This document shows, in pieces, positions 34,899 to 45,894 of a DNA stretch of 64,000 bases. The notes beneath the pieces were generated by a model. That model did not search any database. It saw only the letters and a list, made by a program, of their open reading frames with translations, and was not told where the DNA came from. How positions within the stretch are numbered: position 1 is the first letter of the stretch; the number at the start of each line of letters is the position of its first letter. Both the position numbers and the translations under genes were made by a program. The stretch comes from Odiellus spinosus (lineage: Eukaryota; Arthropoda; Arachnida; Opiliones; Phalangiidae), in assembly GCA_963920705.1 (NCBI GenBank), contig OY987234.1, forward strand, positions 22,525,794 to 22,589,793, in the 5' to 3' direction.

Positions 34899-36776
34899 AC
34901 ATAACTTAAATTGTGGGATGAATAGTATAAAGATACTTAGTTTGTTTAAAATTCAAATTAAAGAGTTGGTTAAAGTAGGCGAGCAATCTGGTTCAATTTG
35001 AACTTTGTCAAGCTCGCGAAAATAATATTTAGAAATTTAAATAATTTCCGAAGCTGATTTTACTTTTAATTTCAACGTTTTCTCATACAATAACGAATGA
35101 AATCAGCTTTTCCTATCAGGAAAAATCTTATAATTTGGTCATAAATGCTCCAAATGTGAAAATTCGTTTCAAATTCGACCAAATAGACATATTTTGGCCG
35201 ATATTTATCGACTGGTCTATGACGGATCAGTCGGTGCTAACAATATCGAGCTACCGGAAGTAGAAATAACCCAGTTTAAGCTTAACGAAACCCGTCCTTG
35301 AAAATTGAATGGAGACGGTTGAAATTAGTAGTATGTGTTAGCCTTCCGTTTTAATATAATTTTTTGCCCAATTTTGTGGTAAATTCTTACATATTTTTGA
35401 TTTCCTATCTTTGTCATTGATACTGATTCTTGTGAAGGTTGCTTCTAGATCTATATACTTCGTGTCAAATTTTACCTGACACCTTTAGAAGAAGTGGGCG
35501 CGATTCTTTTTCCTTTAAACAGTACTGAAAAAGGTCTCCTATATATTCAGTCGAGAATACTCTTAGAATAGTATACATTTCCACTTCTAATGGGAAGGGA
35601 AAAAATATTTTTTTTTCGTAAAAAAGTTGGGTTGTAAAAAGTTTTATCTTTGAATGACAGAAACAGCTGAGTTTGAGAGTTTGTTTCGCTGTTCTTTTGG
35701 AAGTTCAAATCGAAATGGGGCGCTGTTACTTTATCCCTGACAAGTCTTTCTTTATAAACACGCTTATATGACCAGAAAAAATACAAAACTTTCTTTATAA
35801 CGAACCTTATTTAATTTCTTTTTGAATGAAACCGACGTTAATTCTACGCCATTTTTTTCTCCCGACTCCTTTACAATTTTTTTTTTCCTAATAGTGTACA
35901 ATATTTTGTCCAAAAATTCGCGTTAATAGAACTTATATTTTTACCTATATTCTCTGAATTTAGTCAATTTTGAAAATAACCATGGTTTACCATTGCCAAT
36001 AACGGTAATTTTGATAGGGTAAATTTAGGATTACCACCCTTCTTCAAGGCCCATTTTATTATCAAAAACAAAAAGAGACAGAAACTCAGTTTGTTAATTT
36101 TGATTTTTAAAATTCTAATAGCATATATATGACGTTATAAATGACGTCAATGTGTTGTTTTAAACATATTAATTTACGTATTATGCTCTAATATTCAATT
36201 ATCTTCATCGCGTCTCGAGGAAAATAAACCGGATATTTCATATTTAAAATGAATTTATTTTAAAATTCTAATGCATAATGTTCCGGCCTCCAATTGAAAT
36301 AGGAAAATTCTATAACGAAAATTGGCTATAAATATTTTACGTATTTTCTCTGGTTATATTAGTAATATAATTAGTTTTTTCATATTAATGAATTCCTGTT
36401 AAAACCCATATTCTGAATTTTACACCACTGGGTTGAATTGTTTTTAAGAAACTTAAATTTAAACGAATTAAAATGACAAAAAATCCAAAAATTATATAAC
36501 GATAATTCGTTATAAATATATTTTGTCTTCATCTTTGAATAGAAAAATATAAATTTAATCTCTTTTTATAAGGAAAGTAATTTAAATATAATTTAAATAC
36601 GAACAATGATTTAAAAACTAAAATTCTTCTATATCGAAATTCGTTATAATTCCTTACCTTTTTCTACGTCGATTCGCGTATGAATAGAAATTTAAATTTA
36701 ATTTCTTTTTAAAGGAAAATAATTAAAATATTTACGGTTTAAAAAACCTCAAATCTTTTTAATTCTTTATATTATT
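34899..36776. other. Gene-free stretch
   Basis: A 79-codon minus frame (35547-35786) has no recognisable domain. GTGTCAAATTTTACCTGACAC near 35463 is a small hairpin. The rest is AT-rich without arrays. Confidence 0.45.
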
Positions 36777-37136
36777 AAAGTGGTATAGCAACTAATGATA
36801 TTTATAATTTAAATATGCCTAATCCACCAGTAATACAATTTTAATAAACTAGAAATTTAAAATTGAAATTAGGCTTAGCTGGATTCATGGAGATCAGCTG
36901 TTTTCTTCGCATTAACGGGTCAGGGACCAATCGAATTTTACTGAAAGGCTCATCAAGATCTCGTCTTAACGATAAACCTTCGCTCATTGGTGGATTTAAC
37001 CCTTCAATGCAAAGGAATTCAAAATCTCCATTAATTTAGCTAAGCCTATTTTAGGGTTTTTTAATTGTGGCCTATTTAATCAATTAAGGAGTCGATAAAT
37101 AAAATCATTGGATGTTAGGTAACATTCTCTCTTTAC
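36777..37136. mobile_element. TTAA-type foldback element (family D), decayed copy
   Basis: Phrases AATATGCCTAATCCACC, AACTAGAAATTTAAAA, TTAGGCTTAGCTGGATTC, CTCATTGGTGG, TAGCTAAGCCTATTTTAG and GTTAGGTAACATTCTCTC follow the order in the intact copies at 24682 and 28763, with many substitutions and gaps. It has lost CpG-rich words, as expected for an old methylated copy (inference). Confidence 0.8.
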
Positions 37137-37189
37137 TAAAATAAATATATTTAAATTAGTTTCCTCTATATTATTAATATTACTACTAC

Positions 37190-37607
37190 CAGAGGTATAT
37201 AATAACCCCCTTCGGGGGGAAGTATGAAAGGTAGGCAAAATCGACGAACAACGAGTGCCCGGCGTAAATCGCGGCGGATCGACACGCCGCTTTACTCCCA
37301 AAAAATAGTTACACCATTTTGAACCTCACTAAATTTTCCCTACGCGCGCTTCCGGAACTCGCGAGCCGAAGTCAACCTTCGACTCCATTTTAACAGACAG
37401 CCTGACTCCCGAGACAGGAAGTTCTAAACGCAAATCGAGCCGTCTTGTTTATACAAAGACCATTTACTAGAGTAGCGACATTGAGAAGTCCAGCGCGAGC
37501 TAGTGGCCTAGATAGTCAGCAGCGGGCTCTCGTTGTTCGTGATTTTTAGCATTGGTAGTATAGGGGCTTTCATACTTCCCCCCGAAGGGGGTTATTATAT
37601 ACCTCTG
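37190..37607 (+). mobile_element. MITE family B, copy 1
   Basis: 418 bp with inverted ends of about 40 bp: CAGAGGTATATAATAACCCC, then CTTCGGGGGGAAGTATGAAA, which contains its own CCCCCTTCGGGGG hairpin. Flanking 7-mers CTACTAC and TTATTAT match at only four of seven, the three differences all C/T. The right flank is an ATT microsatellite. The interior is GC-rich. Confidence 0.9.
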
Positions 37608-38577
37608 TTATTATTATTATTATTATACTAAAAAAAATATTGGAATTCAAACTCTGTCCCTTCATAAAAATAACTTCGACGGTTTCCTCTAGAAATAAGA
37701 TGATATTTGCACCCAATATTTCTTCTTCCATCGTACGCGACAATTCCACCACTCGTTTTAAGACTTTAAACGACCCGAGAGGCGGTAGCGGCGCAAATAT
37801 AATTAAGACCCAATCAATTAATCAGAACAACTTAACAAACCGGATTAAAAAAAAAAGTCAAATATTACAAATTAAACTTTTTTCTTTTCAACCCAATTTT
37901 AAGCTAAAGAATTTGATTTTTTTTTATAACTCGGATCAGTTTGCGATAGGAACAAAGTTGAGGCGGATTGATACGCGATATTAAACTTCGTAGAATAAAA
38001 ATAGTTCTAGTATAATTACTATAAATGTTATCTTAATCCTGTTGTAGCAACTTGAGTTATTTGAAAAAAAAAAATCATACCTCATGTATTTTCTTTCAAT
38101 TAGCCCGGAAACCTAAATTGGTTTCGTCATCATTTTCCTTGGCTCTCATTCGCCAAATATCTCGAGAGTCGCAAGTTTTCTAGAAATAATCTAAGACAGC
38201 TTAAAATGACTTAATCACCATTTTTTTTTTTTTTTCGAAGCGTATAGATTCCATTTTTAGTTTCAGTTAGAATCAAAATATCCAGGCGACCACATGAAGT
38301 AGTAATTCGGAGAATTTTAATTTTAAAAATTTCGTAAATGTCGATTTATAAAATATAAATATTCACATATGGTATTTTTTCTATGACACCCGAATATGCT
38401 ACAAAATTTGCATTTAGTGTTCGTGAAAAATCCTTGTCACCTTCACTTTAAGAAACACTCAACGCGTGTGTTCCAATACTTCCTGTGTTTAAAAAAGTTT
38501 TTTTTTTCAACTTCAAAGATGAAAAGTTTATTTATTTATTAATTTCCAATAAGGTTTTACAGTTTAAAGGGAAACTA
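37608..38577. other. Gene-free stretch with dispersed motif copy
   Basis: A 114-codon frame at 37640-37984 ends inside the dispersed 60-bp motif (AAGTTGAGGCGGATTGATAC at 37956 onward), so its C-terminal part is repeat-derived. It has no domain and is not annotated as a gene. TTCGTGAAAAATCCTTG near 38411 is the third copy of a short motif also near 10296 and 15190. Confidence 0.45.
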
Positions 38578-38858
38578 TAAGATAAAAAAGGAATTTTTTT
38601 ATTGATGTTCAGAATCTATACACAAAATAGATAAAATTCAACAGAGAAGGAGATACCGTCCAATCACATCTCCCCAAAAAAATCGTGTTTCCAAAGTGAA
38701 ATTATGATTGGCTAGTATACTCTTTTCTACATGGATCTTAGACGTTTTAAATAAGAGTGAGGCAAGACAAATTTTACTTTTCAATACGAAGTTCATTTTT
38801 CGCCACAGGTATTTAGATTAGTTAGCGGTTTTTGTAACTGAAAATCTACAGTTTTCTC
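38578..38858. mobile_element. TTAA-type MITE, second subfamily, copy 1
   Basis: Flanked by TTAA (38574-38577 and 38859-38862). Ends AGGGAAACTATAAGAT and the complement of ATCTACAGTTTTCTCT match with one gap. The interior GAAGGAGATACCGTCCAATC resembles GAAGGGGATACCAGCCAATC in the element at 63257, so these form one subfamily. Confidence 0.65.
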
Positions 38859-38862
38859 TTAA

Positions 38863-39677
38863 AGAAAGCGGCTCTTTCAATTTTAAACCCCAAAATATCG
38901 TTACAGTTTTCTGTCACCGAGAGAATTTCTACACACACCCTTCTGTTTCGCGGCGGATGGGGAAAAAGGGTTATTCATTGGGAAACCACCTCCGCGTTTA
39001 GACTGTAATTCATTTTGCAGTCTTAAAAATAAAATTTACTGTCGTCTTGGGTAACTTATTTTATCGCTGGCAAAACGAAAGAGTTGCGTAATTGCTTCGC
39101 CCTTAAAATTGTCGTCGCGAAGATAAAAGGGATACTAACGTGATATTGTCAAAATTTGGATTTTAAAGATTTTGCAGAGGGGGGGGGATGACCCCGTGAT
39201 GTAGCTTAATTTGACTGTACTATGATGATTTCGTAACTGGGTTCGTATTTAGCATTACCAAAGGAGGAATACAGTCACGTAATCGTGTTAAAGGTAGATT
39301 GAAACCTAACGAGAGATTTGTCAAAACAAATATTTTCAGGGATATAATTTCTTGGATTCTCGTAGTTAAATCGTGTTACTATCCCTTTAAGTGAGCTAAG
39401 GGTTATTTTTTCCTGGGTTTTGAAAGAATTTTACAACTTACCCGTCATCGTATGTCGTCGTTTCTAATTCTCAGGAAAATAACTAAAATTTGTCGCTCTT
39501 TAAAACGACGATTTTTAAGAGCAACTGTCTTATACGTATAAATAAAATTATATAATTAAAGGCTTGTTTTCAAAAAGGGGTTTAGATTTTTAGGAACAGG
39601 AAAAGGTGTGTACTATATCAGGAACGCCGAGAACTCTTTCCTCATGACTTCAAATAATGTTCTGTACCTTAAGAAGG
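38863..39677. other. Gene-free stretch
   Basis: Includes a run of 10 G near 39179-39188. No gene, array or element recognised. Confidence 0.5.
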
Positions 39678-40031
39678 AATAGTCCTGGTCGATTTGCCGG
39701 AAATGGGCGCTTGTCTCGTAGCCGCACCGCCATCTTTTTATAGTAACAGGCTGCCAGACTATTTTTAATTTTATTTCCCACAAACCAAATTCAAGTTACA
39801 ATTATCACCACCCGTGAAAAAGATGTTAAGTCACGGGTACTAGCCAGCCCGTAACTTGGTTAGCTATGTCATCATAAATGCAAATTCAAGTTGTTAGTCT
39901 GTCGATCTTCACTAGAACAGATCACTCGAGCGGACGAAAATTTCACGCTACAAAAAGATGGCGGACATTCACGTGACAAATTTTCGTGAGCGTCTCTAGA
40001 CTTCCGGTTTTTTAAATCGACCAGGACTATT
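39678..40031 (+). mobile_element. MITE family E, copy 1
   Basis: 354 bp with inverted ends AATAGTCCTGGTCGATTT (18 bp). Just inside, CCGCCATCTTTTT at one end and AAAAAGATGGCGG at the other form a second inverted pair. An internal hairpin CCCGTG / CACGGG lies near 39812-39837. TA lies within the ends (AATAGTCC ... GGACTATT), so a TA target is possible but not shown. The second copy is at 61764 in opposite orientation. Confidence 0.88.
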
Positions 40032-40583
40032 GTATAAGTATCCCAAGGCAAAGGTTGAGATATTTGAAATTAGCTCCTAGAAAATCAATGATACTTCTCT
40101 CTGAACACGGGTGCGCGACTGTTGAAACATTTTTACAGGGGCTAAGTACGCTAAAACATAAATCAATTGGTTAGTAATACCGCTAGCTCCAGAATGCTCC
40201 GTTAGTTTTTTCCCCACCAAAACGCAGTTTTATTCACCTCATCAGCTTTATTATTAACTGAAAATGTTTATACTTAGTTGAACCAATAGACGTCATCTTG
40301 TTTATAAATATATTCTGCCAGTAAATAGCTCGTACTAAATTTTCCCACACGCTCTTTCTCTCTCCCTCTCTACGCCAGTCGTAAAATCTCACTCGTAATT
40401 CGCGCGGAAGCTGTGAAATAACTCGAAAGGTAGAATGAATCTCGTCAACACGCAATTTTCCTATCGATTTATTATAGGTAAAATAGGCCCTGTTAAATTC
40501 TAATCAGCTTTACAAACAAATATTAAACTAGAAATAATTTTTTAAAGTACTTGGAAAGTAGGCTTAACTAGAATCCATGGAGA
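40032..40583. other. Gene-free stretch with a partial TTAA-element arm
   Basis: A 73-codon minus frame (40234-40455) begins at TTG and has no recognised domain. From about 40480, AAATATTAAACTAGAAATAA and GTAGGCTTAACTAGAATCCA match the left arm of family D, diverged. Confidence 0.45.
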
Positions 40584-40820
40584 GTTAGATATCTCGCCAA
40601 CAAACAAAAGCGCGCCAACTTCCTAAGCCTAATTTGAAACTTCCTACGGTCTGAATTACGCGCGCGCTGCTCACGTGATTGGATAACGAAGATATTTCAA
40701 ATATTCATTGGTGGAAAGTTCGATATCTTGCCGACAAACGAACAAAAAGCGCGCGAACTTCCTAAGCCTAATTTGAAACTTTTTACGGTCTGAATTACGC
40801 GCGCGCTTTCACGTGATTGG
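40584..40820 (+). repeat. Tandem duplication of a 134-bp GC-richer segment
   Basis: Segments starting GTTAGATATCTCGCC (40584) and GTTCGATATCTTGCC (40718) share AGCGCGC, AACTTCCTAAGCCTAATTTG, ACGGTCTGAATTACGCGCGC and CACGTGATTGG at a spacing of 134 bp. Placed where the centre of a family D element would be, so it may be an altered centre of such an element (inference). Confidence 0.85.
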
Positions 40821-40896
40821 CCGGGATCCAATCATGGATGGATCCTTGTTGTTAAGTCTACTTTAAGCGCGTAATAAGGCTTATTTTTACGATAAA

Positions 40897-40967
40897 TAGG
40901 GTTCGTATAAACCTGAAATAGTTGGAAATATCAGGGAATTGGTTTTCTCAATGTTGTATGAACCCTG
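40897..40967 (+). mobile_element. Minimal gtcaggg-type element (71 bp)
   Basis: TAGGGTTCGTATAAACCTGA at the left, a single ATCAGGGAATT, and TTGTATGAACCCTG at the right. The inverted ends match the CAGGGTTCGTAC subfamily at 10355. It looks like an internally deleted derivative keeping only the ends. Confidence 0.75.
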
Positions 40968-41607
40968 GATCATACGGAATCAATAGAATTGTTTTTGAGT
41001 CTTTATTCTCACTTTAAGTTTGAGTAAAATTTGTAAACTAGGGAAAGCTGAGGCGGATTAATACAAGATGTTAATTCTCATAGAGTATAAAAGTAGTTTT
41101 ACGATCTGTTCGCTTCCTCGTGTACTGGAGGGCGAACTTAATAGCCGAGGCGCGTCAAACATTCGCTAGATTCCGTTCCTTGATAGAGTTATCTCATTTT
41201 GAGCATCCCCCATCCCGCGGATAAGATCCAGAGAAAGAGAGGGTTGAGAAAGATGAGTGGAAAGGACCTTATTTCATCTTAATTCTTTAGCGAGTATACT
41301 GCTACTCTACCCCTTATCTCTAGGATTTTATTCTTAGAGATAAAGGGTTCGTATACTTTAGCGTGTACTGATATATCAAGATGAAATAATTTATTAGAGA
41401 AACAGCTTCTAAGATTAATAGGTAGAATAAGCGAAATCTATTCATGTTTTCATCACGTTTCGAATCTATTCTCCTTATATATCTAACTTCTAAAGAAAAA
41501 AGCGGACAAATTGTAGAGATAATATCAAACGCTAATAAGCAAACCTTATTGTGTAATCCCAGTTATTATCTGATGGTCAAATTTCAGTTTTTAAATAAAC
41601 AAAAAAA
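40968..41607. other. Gene-free stretch with dispersed motif copy
   Basis: The motif GAAAGCTGAGGCGGATTAAT to AAAAGTAGTTTTACG lies at about 41038-41103. A 90-codon frame (41444-41716) runs into the next MITE and is not a gene. Confidence 0.5.
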
Positions 41608-41771
41608 GGCTATTTTGAACAATAGTCCCCGGACGCCATTTTGTTTTATTCATTTTTCTATTTTCCCCACAAAAAGTGAACATTGGGTTAGGTTAGGTTA
41701 CGTAAGGTTTAGGTAAGGTTAGGTTAGGTTATATAGTGAATGGCGTCCGGGGACTGTTGTTCAAAATTGCC
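41608..41771. mobile_element. MITE with telomere-like GGTTA repeats in its centre
   Basis: Inverted ends of about 33 bp: GGCTATTTTGAACAATAGTC continuing CCCGGACGCCATT, and the complement AATGGCGTCCGGGG ... AATTGCC. Flanks CAAAAAAA (41600-41607 and 41772-41779) are identical 8-mers, though low complexity. The interior contains GGGTTAGGTTAGGTTACG and AAGGTTAGGTTAGGTTA, that is, TTAGG steps as in arthropod telomeres, mixed with TTTAGG. Confidence 0.85.
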
Positions 41772-41877
41772 CAAAAAAATTGTCATTAAAACTTGAGGAC
41801 TAGCTTATCATATGTATTTGTAATTGTACTTCCCTTAGACGCTGAACATTTAATCAAAAATAAATAAAATCTAGAAC

Positions 41878-41930
41878 AGGTAGATTAGGTTTATTTATCA
41901 CTTGTTGTTAGGTTTCATTATCCCTTTAAA
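41878..41930. mobile_element. TTAA-type element, solo right end
   Basis: TAGATTAGGTTTATTTATCA then CTTGTTGTTAGGTTTCATTA and TCCCTTTAA match the right arm of family D. The rest of the element is absent. Confidence 0.7.
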
Positions 41931-42780
41931 TGGAAACCATGAAATATCTTTTTAATTTATTTATATAGCGCTCAAAATTATGAATAAATTCTCCATAATT
42001 CGTTTCTAGGCTTAGCGTACCTTTAAAATTAACGAATTAGTTAACTTCCCACGAAATATAAAGTTCTGTTAATACGAAATTTTAGCTTCATAACTCACGT
42101 GAAGAAAACTAAAATTGATTTAACGTGAAATCTATTTCACCTTTGATTTGTCAACCTGAACGAAAGTAAGAGCGTATCTTTAATCTTTAGATGTAAAATT
42201 AGTAGAGATATTCAGTTACGTATGGTTTGTAGGCGCTGACAAATCCGGTTGGAGTTAGATAATGTAAAAGTTTATCTTCCAACTCGTCTCAACCCTACGC
42301 GATGCGGATAAACACTAGCTCTTTTCCGTTTATCAAATCTTTCGCGCCTTTCACGATGAGAAACAAAAAGATGATTGTTTTAACCAGGTTTCTTTTCGGA
42401 TCGTTCACCCGGGCCTTATTTTTTTTCCTTAGGTATATATATTTGTTTAATTGGAGGTTTCAACTAAATCCAAAGCCACGGTGTATTGATACAAAATGTT
42501 AATTCTCTTAGGGGATTAAAAGTTAATCCAAGCTTTATTTTATTGAAAAGTTTTCGCGTCAACCTCCGAGTACTTTCACTCTTATTTTTAGTTGTTTATC
42601 ATTTCTTTTACGCCATTTTTATCTTGGCTGACAAATTTCCCTTCCTCTATCGGAGCTTTCTTCAGATTTACGAAATTTTGAGACACTGGAATGCGAACGG
42701 TATCTTAGTTTTCTTAATCTTGCCTTCTCTGATGGTTTTGAGATATTCATTTTTCCATTAATCATTTAGTTCACTTTTAC
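41931..42780. other. Gene-free stretch with dispersed motif copy
   Basis: A diverged copy of the dispersed motif (AAGCCACGGTGTATTGATAC ... GATTAAAAG) lies at about 42468-42527. Two overlapping frames of 66 and 91 codons pass through it; the second is hydrophobic and leucine-rich from T-rich DNA and is not supported. Confidence 0.45.
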
Positions 42781-43116
42781 CAGAAGCCGATGAAACCCTC
42801 CTTTGAAGTCTATTACTCCCGGGTCTTGTCTACCCCTCTCTGTATGGGTTATTCTCAAAAGGCGCGATTCGTACGCCTCCTAACGGTAGATATTTTCGGA
42901 GCGGGAGTTCGTCGAGCGAATATCTCTAGCAGCCTTGTAGTTCGTCAAAAAACGTCGTCGTTTGTGGCGAGAGAGAATTTCCAATTTTCCGTAGACAGGG
43001 GGGATGAAGTAGGACCCCTTCTAACTCGTAAAATTATGAATTTTACCCATACAGAGAGGAACGCTATATGGAACATTGGAGTAGTATACTTCAAAGGAGG
43101 GTTTCATCGGCTTCTG
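42781..43116 (+). mobile_element. MITE family A, copy 5
   Basis: 336 bp in the same orientation as copy 1. Flanking 7-mers CTTTTAC (42774-42780) and GTTTTAC (43117-43123) differ at the first base. A 112-codon frame spans the whole element and is repeat-derived. Confidence 0.95.
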
Positions 43117-43814
43117 GTTTTACCCTAGTTTTCAGATTATAGTTTGAATTTAGGAAAGTTTAATTTTAATTTCATATTAATTTTAAACTTTACTGTTAAG
43201 TTGTCGGAATTTTAGGTTTTCTAACATCCTCGGGTTGTTAATATAAACTTAAATATAAATATGGAACCACTTAGCTTTTCATTATTTTCTATTCGCTATT
43301 AAATCATCTTTGAATAATTTATTTCAAAAGATGTTTTTTTTTTTTTTCTTTTTATTTCTGCTTTTGATAATAATTATGTAAATGAATGTTTCGCCTCGGA
43401 TAGCGGAATCATTTTGATTTAATTTTTATTTTAGGAGATTCTTCCGAGAATATGAATTGTTGAATGGATTACCTGCTAGAATTAAAGGTGTTGTGGAATG
43501 CGTTAACCATTAATAATGAGAGACGCTGTAGAAAATAATCGTCATATTATTTTACTCTGTTTAATCAGTATTAAGAGTACGCGTTTAATCAATATATAGA
43601 GTAGATTTAATTACTTCTCTTATCCCTTTTGCTAAAATATTTTACCAGATATTTTGATACGCTGACGAAATATTCTTGGTATCGAGATTCTGAGGCGATT
43701 CGGGTATAGCAAAAACTAATAGTTAACGAGAAATCAGCCAAAATGATGTTCTTTTAATTCTAAGCTCGACTGTTATCAGCGTTTTTAAATAGTTTAGAAA
43801 AGTTAAATTGCAAT
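43117..43814. other. Gene-free AT-rich stretch
   Basis: Long T run near 43334-43347. No gene or repeat recognised. Confidence 0.5.
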
Positions 43815-44245
43815 TTTTCCCACAATGTTCTAGAAGGTTACAGGAAAGTCTGGAAGGTCTAGAAAATTTGTTAAAAGGGCTTAAAAGTTCTAGAAAATTG
43901 TAGAATGGGCTTGAAAGTTCTAGGAAATTGTATAATGTGCTTGAAAGTTCTAGGAAATTGTAGAATGGGCTTGAAAGTTCTAGGAAATTGTAGAATGGGC
44001 TTGAAAGTTCTAGGAAATTGTAGAATGGGCTTGAAAGTTCTAGGAAATTGTAGAATGGGCTTGAAAGTTCTAGGAAATTGTAGAATGGGCTTGAAAGTTC
44101 TAGGAAATTCTAGAATGGGCTTGAAAGTTTTAGGAAATTCTAGAATGTGCTTGAAAGTTCTAGGAAATTCTAGAATGTGCTTGAAAGTTCTAGGAAATTG
44201 TAGAATATGCTTGAAAATTCTAGAAAAGTCTGGAAAATAATTTCT
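43815..44245 (+). repeat. 30-bp TTCTAGGAA minisatellite (about 12 units) with bordering copy
   Basis: The border reads CCACAATGTTCTAGAAGGTT, matching 25664. Units are GAATGGGCTTGAAAGTTCTA plus GGAAATTGTA, period exactly 30 bp, so ten or more units keep one open frame (GLKVLGNCRM repeats). Later units have TTCTAGAATG instead of TTGTAGAATG. The palindrome TTCTAGAA has the TTCnnGAA spacing of a heat-shock element; function is inference. The open frame is a consequence of period and is rejected as a gene. Confidence 0.95.
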
Positions 44246-44904
44246 ATGAAGTTTTGGGCCATTTGCTCTCTATCTACTGATTTCGTGTTTATTACGAGTT
44301 TCTGAATATAAAGCTCCAGATAAACTTATTTCTTTGAAAATGAATCGTCCCTCGAGAGTGGTTGAGTTTGCCAAAGGGATAACCGCGTATCCTAGATTTT
44401 TTTTCTATTAAGCTAGCGAAGAAATATTTATCATTTTTTTTTTGTCACTTTTTGCCTACCTTACCCCAGTTGTCCTTCCAAGCTCCTATCACTGCGCTTA
44501 TTTTTCTTTCGAAGCCATATATTACGGTAAAGTTAGCGTGAAACGTGTCGCGAAGAATCCTCCCGAAGATTTCAATATACCCGAATATACAGGCTGATTT
44601 TATTACCGATATCTCGTAAAAATCCGAATTTTAACTAGTCACGTGACTATTATAGATCCCGCAGTTAACACTTCCTCGTTCTGTCACGTGATACTGATGC
44701 TTTAGCGCGGTCTTTTTAGTGAAAGTACTTAATCCAGAAAAAGTCCTAGCTACCTTTTTGTATGAAAATGATCTAGAATCAAATCATATTCAAGATTTAA
44801 GCTCATTTATCTTTTGATAATCAGTTCAAATTTAAATTTTCATATTAAGTTTTTTTGCCTTCCTTGTAAGAAATAATAATAATATGGGAGGATATAAGTT
44901 ATAT
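44246..44904. other. Gene-free stretch
   Basis: Includes TAGTCACGTGACTA near 44638, a palindromic E-box. No gene recognised. Confidence 0.45.
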
Positions 44905-45293
44905 CAGAGGTATATAATAACCCCCTTCGGGGGAAGTATGAAAGCCCCTATACTACCAATGCTAAAAATCACGAACAACAAGAGCCCGCTGCTGACCATC
45001 TAGGCCACTAGCTCGCGCTGGACTTCTCAATGTCGCTACTCTATAAACAAGACGGCTCGATTTGTGCTTAGAGGAGTCAGGCTGTCTGTTAAAATGGAGT
45101 CGACGGTTGACTTCCGCTCGCGAGTTCTGGAAGTGCGCGTAGGGAAAATTTAGTGAGGTTCAAAATGGTGTAACTATTTTTTGGGAGTAAAGCGGTGTGT
45201 CGATCCGCCGCGATTTACGCCGGGCACTTGTTGTTCGTCGATTTTTGCCTACCTTTCATACTTCCCCCCGAAGGGGGTTATTATATACCTCTG
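44905..45293 (-). mobile_element. MITE family B, copy 2
   Basis: 389 bp, reversed relative to the copy at 37190. Ends CAGAGGTATATAATAACCCC and complement, perfect 7-bp duplications GTTATAT at 44898-44904 and 45294-45300. Shorter than copy 1 because of internal deletions. Confidence 0.95.
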
Positions 45294-45835
45294 GTTATAT
45301 ATAAAAACTTTAGCTATTTTTGGAACTTTTTGCGGCGTTGTCGTCGTGAGTTGTGACTTTCTACGCGTCTTCCCACCACACTTTTTTTTTCTCTATTTTT
45401 TTTCTATTAATCAGTTTACAAACTAGCGAAAGCTGAGGCGGATTGATACTCAATATTAAACTACATTGAGTATAAAAGTAGTTGTAACGAATTGTAACGT
45501 AATTTATAATGTATGTTGAAGATCATCGTTTGTAGGGAGCGTTATGAAGGGCGTAGATTGGGGCTTATTCTTACTTTTAACAGTGTAGCGTTTAATTGCG
45601 TGCGTGTGTGTGTGGGCTATGGTTATATAGAGTCTCCTTCAGCAAATAACGTGAACAAATATCGAAACTAGGCGAACTTTTTGGCGGAACGAAAAGATCC
45701 GGAAGAGAGTGAGAGAGAGTTCTGTTATTGACATTGATTTCACGACTATCTTGACTCCCCCAGCATTTCTAGTTTCAATCTCAATTTTCTACGCCCACCA
45801 AACTAAGCTCCCTTTCAACTTTTAAAGGAATGGTA
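45294..45835. other. Gene-free stretch with dispersed motif and simple repeats
   Basis: A good copy of the dispersed motif (ACTAGCGAAAGCTGAGGCGG ATTGATACTCAATATTAAAC) lies at about 45420-45490. Short GT and GAGA tracts occur near 45600 and 45706. Confidence 0.5.
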
Positions 45836-45890
45836 TAAGAAGAAATAATTTTTTTTTTTGGCAAGGCACCCTTGGCTCTATAGCTTCCCT
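45836..45890. mobile_element. 55-bp TTAA-flanked mini-MITE
   Basis: AGGAATGGTATAAG at the left and CTATAGCTTCCCT at the right are imperfect complements, between TTAA (45832-45835) and TTAA (45891-45894). A T run and GGCAAGGCACCCTTGG fill the centre. Confidence 0.55.
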
Positions 45891-45894
45891 TTAA

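Noticed and set aside
37640-37984. 114-codon plus-strand frame
   Set aside because: AT-driven composition and its C-terminal end is the dispersed 60-bp motif, which also ends frames at 42502, so it is repeat-derived.
41690-41736. True telomere or chromosome end
   Set aside because: Only a few imperfect GGTTA steps, enclosed by MITE inverted repeats and flanked by ordinary sequence.
43905-44240. 111-codon frame of GLKVLGNCRM repeats
   Set aside because: Produced by the exact 30-bp period of a minisatellite.
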